The notes beneath the pieces are model-generated. The model was not told the DNA's origin. It was given only the letters and a program-made list of their open reading frames with translations, and made no database searches. DNA of 64,000 bases, taken from positions 806,001 to 870,000 of the forward strand of contig JADJOI010000003.1 of NCBI GenBank assembly GCA_016713875.1, in the 5' to 3' direction. This document shows positions 59,040-64,000 of this stretch, in pieces (the first letter of the stretch is position 1; every line of letters begins with the position of its first letter). The DNA comes from Flavobacteriales bacterium. GTDB taxonomy: Bacteria; Bacteroidota; Bacteroidia; Flavobacteriales_F; PHOS-HE28. The translations under genes were made by a program, and so were the position numbers.

Positions 59040-62000
59040 ATGGACAGCCCCCTGTGCAGCCGGCTTGCGCGCCTGACGCTTCTCGTTCTTCTCCTGTCCG
59101 CCATCGGCCGGAACGCGTCCATGGGGCAGGGTATCGTGCCCACCATGGGCACCGAGTTCTGGTTGGGCTTCATGAAGAATTATCAGGGCAATCCGGTGCA
59201 AAGCCTCGACATCTTCATCTCGTCGCCCACCAACACCTCGGGGCTGGTGGAGATGCCCCTGATGGGGTTCAGCCAGGCCTTCACGGTCACGGCGAACGTC
59301 ACCACCACCGTCACCATCCCGCTGGCCCAGGGCATGCACCAGGCGAGCGAGGTGGTGGAAGGCCGCTCCGTGCTGGTGCGCACGCAGGACACCGTGGCGG
59401 TCTTCGCGATCAACTTCGAGCAGTTCACCGCGGATGCTGCCGTGATCTATCCAGTGCAGTCGCTGGGGAGCGACTACCGCATCATGGCGTATCCGGGCCT
59501 CAGCGGCCTGCCCGAGCTGGCCTCCGAGTTCTTGATCGTGGCGCGGCAGGACGATACCGAGGTGGAGATCACCCCGACGGCCACCACCTTCGGCGGCCAG
59601 CCGGCGGGTGTGCCGTTCACCGTGATGCTCGACTCGGGCCAGACCTACCAGGTCATCGCCGCCAACGAGCTGGGTGACTTCACCGGCACGGTGATCCGCG
59701 GCACGCCTGGCAGCGGTGAGTGCAGGACCTTCGCAGTGTTCTCCGGCTCCGTGTGCACGAACATCCCGGATGGATGTTTCGCCTGCGACCACGTCGTGGA
59801 GCAGAACCTGCCTCGTCGGGCCTGGGGCACGCGCTACTACTCGGTGCCCTTCAGCACCACCACGCAATACACCTACCGCGTGCTGGCCGATCAGGACGGC
59901 ACCCAAGTGACGGTGAACGGCGGTCCGCCCCTCAACCTGAACGCCGGCCAGTTCGTGGAATTGAACTCCTTCCCCGACGCCGCCTGCTTCGAGGGCAACC
60001 TGCCTTTCGTGGTGGCCCAGTTCATGGAAGGGATCACCTGCGGTTCCAACGGCGATCCGGCCATGTTGCTGCTCAACGCCGAGGAGCAGCGGATCGACCG
60101 CATCACCTTCGCCACGGTGGTGTCCACCGTGATCACGAACCATTACGTCAACATCATCGTGCAGCAACCGAACGTGGACGACGTGGTGTTGGACGGGGTG
60201 CCCGTGCCGTCGTCGGCGTTCACACCCTATCCCGCCTGCCCCACGGTGGCCCACGCCTCCCTGCCGCTCCCCGTCGGCAGCCACACGCTGGAATGCATCG
60301 GGGGCCTCACGGCCTACGTGTACGGCATGGGCAGCGCCGAGAGCTACGCGTATTCGGTGGGCTCCTTCACGCCGGAGCCCATCCTCCCACTGGACACCGT
60401 GCTGTGCCTGGCGGACACCAACACCACCATCACCCTGTCCATCCCCGAACCGCTGAACGATCCCTACTGGACCACCCAGAGCGACCCCAACACCGTCCTG
60501 TTCCAGGGGGCCACCTACACGTTCACGCCCACGGCCTCCGACGTGTACATCGTGACGGGCACTTCCGGCATCAGCGGGTGCGAGAAGCAGTTCTTCTTCA
60601 GCATCGAGCTGGCGATCCCGCCGATCATCCAGGCCTTGGCGAGCGGCGACAGCACCGGGGTGGAAGCCTGCCTGCTGCAGCCCGTGCAGCTGGGGGTGGA
60701 CGTCTCGCCGCCTGGGACCTACGTCTACTCGTGGAGCCCGGGGGCCGACCTCAACGACCCGTCCATCGCCGACCCGGTGGCCAACCCCGCGCACACCACC
60801 TGGTACACGGTCCAAGTGAGCACCTTGAACGGTTGTGCGGTCATCACCGATAGCGTTCTGGTGACGGTGGTGAACGGGGATGTCCTGGCGTTGAACACCA
60901 CCGCCGACCCGCCCTTGATCTGCTCCGGTGAACAGAGCCAGCTCGGCCTCACCGCCCAGCAGGTGATCCAGGGGCTGGACGTATTGGACGTGGCCCCTTC
61001 CTCCTTGTGGAACGGCATCCTGAACGGCAGCATCAGCAACGCATGCGGCTCGGTGGCCGGCAACGCCCTCTACTTCGATGGACCGGGCCAGCGCAGCGCC
61101 ACGGCCGGACCTGTGGACGTGTCGACCGGCGGCACGGTGCGCTTCGCGATCAAGATCGCCACCGGTACGGCCCCCTGCGAGGATGCCGATCCCGGGGAGC
61201 ATGTGGTGCTGGAGTACAGCACGAACGGGGGAGGGGCGTGGACCATCATGGACACCTACTATGAATATGCGCACCCCACCTTCACGGTGATCCAGGTGAA
61301 CATCCCCGGCCCGGCGCAGACGGCCAACACCTTGTTCCGCTGGCGGCAGCTGGCGAACGGTGGTGTGGGCGAGGACAATTGGAGCCTGGATGACGTGGCC
61401 ATCGCCACGAACACGGTGGGCGGGCTGACCTTCACCTGGACGCCGGCCGCCACGCTCAACGATCCGTCGATCGTGGACCCCTTGGCCACGCCGCCCACCG
61501 ACCAGTGGTACGCCGTGAACGTGTTCGATGCCCAGTTCGGCTGCACCTACACCGATTCGGTCTTCGTGCAGGTGGGCCAAGCCTTCGACGTGCTACTGGT
61601 GGACGACACCACGATCTGCAGCGGTGGCTCGGTGGTGCTGAACGCGCAGCCCACCTCGGGCACCGGCCACTCCTGGTCCTGGTCGCCCGGCACGGGCCTC
61701 AATGCCACCTTCCTGCAGGCGCCGACGGCCTCTCCGACGGCCACCATCACGTACTTCGTGACGGTGACGAACGCCGAGGGCTGCGTGCGTACCGACAGCG
61801 TCACCGTGCAGGTCGACGTGCCTCTGGTGGTGGTGGCCTTGAACGGCACCGACCCTATTTGCAGCGGAAGCAGCACGCAGCTCACTGCCGTGGTGAGCGG
61901 TGGCCAGGGCGGCTACAGCTACACCTGGTCGCCCCCGACCGATCTGAACGATCCCTCGGCGCAGGCTCCGGTGGCCTCACCCGACATCACCACGGCGTAC

Positions 62001-62765
62001 ACGGTGACCGTGACGGACACCTTGTGCGCCACGAGCGCATCGGCCAGCGTGACGGTGAACGTGATCCCGGGCGTGACCGTGGACCTGGGCCCCGATCAGG
62101 TGCTGTGCCCGGGCGCCAGCACGGTGCTGTCCACCGGCCTCAGCGGTCCTGACCATGCCTGGAGCACCGGCGCCACCACGTCGTCCATCACCGTGGACCA
62201 GCCCGGCAGCTATTGGGTGCAGGTCACCCTTGCCCAGTGCGGCGGCACCGACACAGTGGATGTGTCGCTGGCCCCCGACCCTGGACCGCTCGACTTCGAT
62301 GCGGTGGCCTGCCCGGGCGACAGTGTGCTGCTCATCATCCCCTATGAAGGGGTGTCCTACACCTGGTCGGGCGGTGCCACCACGCGCGGCATCGTGGTGG
62401 GCGAGGAGGGCAGCTATGGCTTCAGCGTCACCGATGCGTTCGGCTGCACGTATTCGGGCGTCGCCTCCGTGATCCCCGATCCGCTCGGTACGGACATCGT
62501 GGTGCCGAACGTCTTCAGCCCGAACGGTGATGGAGCCAACGACCGGTTCGAACCGCAGGCCAACGGCAGCCAGGACGTGGAGGTCTCCGTGTACGACCGG
62601 TGGGGGACCGAGGTGTTCCGCTCCACCAGCCTCGCGGTGACGTGGGACGGTAACAACCCGGACCGGAAGGCCAGTGAGGGGACCTACTTCTACGTGATCC
62701 GGTACACCCCCTCCTGCGATGACACGCTGCGCGAACTGCGCGGGCATGTCACCGTGCTGCGGTAG
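59040..62765 (+). CDS. very large IgGFc-binding-like secreted protein with T9SS type B domain
   Basis: A 1241-residue exported protein. The signal region is MDSPLCSRLARLTLLVLLLS. The first ~420 residues (MGTEFWLGFMKNYQGNPVQS, VFAINFEQFTADAAVIYPVQ) match the IgGFc-binding N-terminal domain seen in large surface proteins. Many PKD/Ig-like domains follow (repeats of W-S-P-x-x-x-L-N-D-P-S, for example YSWSPGADLNDPSIADP). The end VPNVFSPNGDGANDRFEPQA to LRGHVTVLR is the gliding-motility C-terminal (CHU_C, type B) sorting domain. It probably forms a surface adhesin. The only good start is ATG 59040. Confidence 0.88.
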   Translation: MDSPLCSRLARLTLLVLLLSAIGRNASMGQGIVPTMGTEFWLGFMKNYQGNPVQSLDIFISSPTNTSGLVEMPLMGFSQAFTVTANVTTTVTIPLAQGMHQASEVVEGRSVLVRTQDTVAVFAINFEQFTADAAVIYPVQSLGSDYRIMAYPGLSGLPELASEFLIVARQDDTEVEITPTATTFGGQPAGVPFTVMLDSGQTYQVIAANELGDFTGTVIRGTPGSGECRTFAVFSGSVCTNIPDGCFACDHVVEQNLPRRAWGTRYYSVPFSTTTQYTYRVLADQDGTQVTVNGGPPLNLNAGQFVELNSFPDAACFEGNLPFVVAQFMEGITCGSNGDPAMLLLNAEEQRIDRITFATVVSTVITNHYVNIIVQQPNVDDVVLDGVPVPSSAFTPYPACPTVAHASLPLPVGSHTLECIGGLTAYVYGMGSAESYAYSVGSFTPEPILPLDTVLCLADTNTTITLSIPEPLNDPYWTTQSDPNTVLFQGATYTFTPTASDVYIVTGTSGISGCEKQFFFSIELAIPPIIQALASGDSTGVEACLLQPVQLGVDVSPPGTYVYSWSPGADLNDPSIADPVANPAHTTWYTVQVSTLNGCAVITDSVLVTVVNGDVLALNTTADPPLICSGEQSQLGLTAQQVIQGLDVLDVAPSSLWNGILNGSISNACGSVAGNALYFDGPGQRSATAGPVDVSTGGTVRFAIKIATGTAPCEDADPGEHVVLEYSTNGGGAWTIMDTYYEYAHPTFTVIQVNIPGPAQTANTLFRWRQLANGGVGEDNWSLDDVAIATNTVGGLTFTWTPAATLNDPSIVDPLATPPTDQWYAVNVFDAQFGCTYTDSVFVQVGQAFDVLLVDDTTICSGGSVVLNAQPTSGTGHSWSWSPGTGLNATFLQAPTASPTATITYFVTVTNAEGCVRTDSVTVQVDVPLVVVALNGTDPICSGSSTQLTAVVSGGQGGYSYTWSPPTDLNDPSAQAPVASPDITTAYTVTVTDTLCATSASASVTVNVIPGVTVDLGPDQVLCPGASTVLSTGLSGPDHAWSTGATTSSITVDQPGSYWVQVTLAQCGGTDTVDVSLAPDPGPLDFDAVACPGDSVLLIIPYEGVSYTWSGGATTRGIVVGEEGSYGFSVTDAFGCTYSGVASVIPDPLGTDIVVPNVFSPNGDGANDRFEPQANGSQDVEVSVYDRWGTEVFRSTSLAVTWDGNNPDRKASEGTYFYVIRYTPSCDDTLRELRGHVTVLR

Positions 62766-62770
62766 GGCCG

Positions 62771-63835
62771 TCAGTACCGGGTGATGAGCGCAATGCCGTC
62801 GTAGTCCTTCAGGCTGCCAGAGGGGAGCATGCGGACCTCCCCGCCATGATGCAGTTGCGCGGTGATGATCCGGTCCACCAGGTCGCTTCCGTCGTTCGGC
62901 GCATCGGGCTGAACGCGGCCTTCCACCACCACGCCGGGGATCACCAGATCGCGTTCCACCAGCAGGGTCTGCCCCCGGCCCTCCTGCACCCGGGCCCAGA
63001 TGTCGTCGACGGTGGTCACGTGCTTGTCGGCCGGGGTGCGGGCGAGGATCTCCAGGTCGGCCATGTGCCGACGCTTCTGATCGTTGTAGGCCAGCGTCCA
63101 CGCCTGCCGCACGAGCTCGGCCGGTGCGTCGTGCTCATGGTTGCCCTCGAGGTGCGCGATGAAGAGCGCAGCATGAGGTGCGGCATCCAGGAACGGGGCG
63201 TAGTGGGTGGCTGTGGTCGCGACCACCACACGGCCCTGAGGACCGACGGTGTGTTCCACCGCCTTCGCCACATCCGTATACCAATGGCGCGCCTGGTTGT
63301 CCTGTCCGCGGGAGGTGGTCACCTGTGCCGCGTCGGTGGTGTAGTGCCTGTTCTCCAAAGGCAGACCGCCGCGGACCTCAGCGACGAGGTGATCATCGGT
63401 GGCGGCGAATAACCGGGCCGTGTGCTGGCTGAGCGCGAGGATATGATAGTGGACCGATCCGAGCCGGGCGCGCACCACATCGCGCACCACATAGGCATCG
63501 CCCACCGCGACGCGCGGTTCGATGCTGAAAGGCAGCTTCACGGTTTCGGCGTGGTCGGTGGACGCGAAGAGCGCTAGGCCATCCATCTGGTGCTTGTGGT
63601 CCAGGGACCCGGCCAGTGTCTGCAGGTGCTCGACGATGGGCGCCATGGCCCGTTTCTCGCCCATCCCGGCCAAGCGTTCCCCGGCCTCCCGGAGGAGGTC
63701 CTTGAGCAGGATGATGTCCCGGTTCGCATCGGGCATCGTCCGGTGCGTGGGCAGGGTGATGGTGACGCAGGGGCCGGGGCGGGCCTCCATCAGGCGTTCG
63801 ATCACCGGGTCGAGGAGCAGGGTGCGGGTGGTCAT
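62771..63835 (-). CDS. baeRF-like protein (possible ribosome-hibernation factor)
   Basis: A 354-residue cytoplasmic protein of the bacterial archaeo-eukaryotic-release-factor-like (baeRF) families, some of which are now named ribosome hibernation factors. Segments such as LPTHRTMPDANRDIILLKDL, VHYHILALSQHTARLFAATD and GRVVVATTATHYAPFLDA are consistent. It lacks the eRF1 GGQ motif. It probably protects idle ribosomes in stress. ATG 63833-63835. Its job is inferred from the family. Confidence 0.6.
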   Translation of the reverse strand: MTTRTLLLDPVIERLMEARPGPCVTITLPTHRTMPDANRDIILLKDLLREAGERLAGMGEKRAMAPIVEHLQTLAGSLDHKHQMDGLALFASTDHAETVKLPFSIEPRVAVGDAYVVRDVVRARLGSVHYHILALSQHTARLFAATDDHLVAEVRGGLPLENRHYTTDAAQVTTSRGQDNQARHWYTDVAKAVEHTVGPQGRVVVATTATHYAPFLDAAPHAALFIAHLEGNHEHDAPAELVRQAWTLAYNDQKRRHMADLEILARTPADKHVTTVDDIWARVQEGRGQTLLVERDLVIPGVVVEGRVQPDAPNDGSDLVDRIITAQLHHGGEVRMLPSGSLKDYDGIALITRY

Positions 63836-63918
63836 GGGTTGGTCGCTTGGGGACCTTGAAGGTCCGACACCATCGCTTGGGATAGGATGACGGGCGTCGA
63901 TCCGGCCGGTGACAGGCG

Positions 63919-64000
63919 TCAGGCCAGCCGACCGCGGAGGTGGGCGCCGGTGAGGCTGGTGGGGTGAGCGGCCAGGGCCTCCGGCGTCCCTTCGAACACC
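63919..64000 (-). CDS. uvrA: excinuclease ABC subunit A, C-terminal end (partial)
   Basis: Only the last 26 codons are inside the window: VFEGTPEALAAHPTSLTGAH followed by LRGRLA and TGA at 63919-63921. The GTPEALA...SLTGxxL ending is typical of UvrA, the damage-recognition subunit of nucleotide excision repair. The rest lies beyond base 64000. Gene identity rests on this tail only. Confidence 0.65.
   Translation of the reverse strand, partial: VFEGTPEALAAHPTSLTGAHLRGRLA

Noticed and set aside
57162..61580. A 1472-codon open frame on the minus strand across truA, the ABC exporter and the IgGFc-like gene
   Set aside because: It is rich in His, Gly, Arg and Val with no domains, runs opposite to three clear genes, and is explained by high GC and codon bias. 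It is a shadow.

Overview
The window is a compact, GC-rich piece of a Bacteroidota chromosome, most likely from the order Flavobacteriales. The signs are: many secreted proteins ending in type IX secretion (T9SS) sorting domains, a gliding-motility ABC locus (GldA/GldF/GldG type), GWxTD, DUF4293, DUF2461 and Mpl-type genes, no clear Shine-Dalgarno sequences, and promoters of the TAnnTTTG type. Genes are tightly packed on both strands, often with 4-base ATGA overlaps. I see no rRNA, no prophage and no complete insertion sequence. One tRNA (Ser, UGA) is present.

Layout. 1-1169: start of a secreted protein (cut by the window edge) and a PAP2 phosphatase. 1176-6670: a TetR-controlled tripartite export operon (regulator, ABC transporter, HlyD-type adaptor, TolC-type channel, small protein). 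6765-8969: a PQQ-type sugar dehydrogenase with a universal stress protein, then a basic putative DNA-binding protein. 9074-12009: SelD and MnmH (selenouridine in tRNA) overlapping a GDSL-like membrane-anchored protein. 12088-13900: a lipoprotein, a small Cys-containing membrane protein and a LytTR response regulator. 14052-22484: T9SS cargo, including an M1 peptidase and a 1130-residue repeat protein. 22485-30456: XerD-type recombinase, AroQ, a glycosyltransferase, a GWxTD protein, tRNA-Ser, an MBL hydrolase and a broken secreted metalloprotease. 30507-34715: a four-gene amidoligase/peptidase operon (C39-like peptidase, RimK-like ATP-grasp ligase, GCS2-type ligase, N-formylglutamate-amidohydrolase-like enzyme). 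34816-39078: a palindromic mobile-like repeat and the Gld ABC operon. 39156-42321: DNA repair methyltransferase, DUF2461, YceI, hydroxyacyl-CoA dehydrogenase. 42322-42922: a 600-base gene-free region with four near-perfect copies of a palindrome spaced about 150 bases apart. 42923-52548: RlmI-type methyltransferase, GDSL-like protein, ComEC, glycine-rich T9SS protein, Rieske protein, DUF1304, MBL hydrolase, Mpl. 52560-57207: a membrane protein, Rho, DUF4293, phosphoesterase and TruA, with short repeats around Rho. 57204-64000: an MsbA-like ABC exporter, a giant IgGFc-binding-like T9SS type B protein, a baeRF-type protein and the last codons of what looks like uvrA.

The most unusual items are the palindrome array at 42407-42877, the fully overlapping amidoligase operon, and a self-complementary 165-base element sitting exactly on the natural stop codon of a DUF4340 gene that also carries an apparent 1-base frameshift. 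Many genes have a TAnnTTTG-like -7 element only 3 to 6 bases before the start codon, which suggests widespread leaderless transcription.
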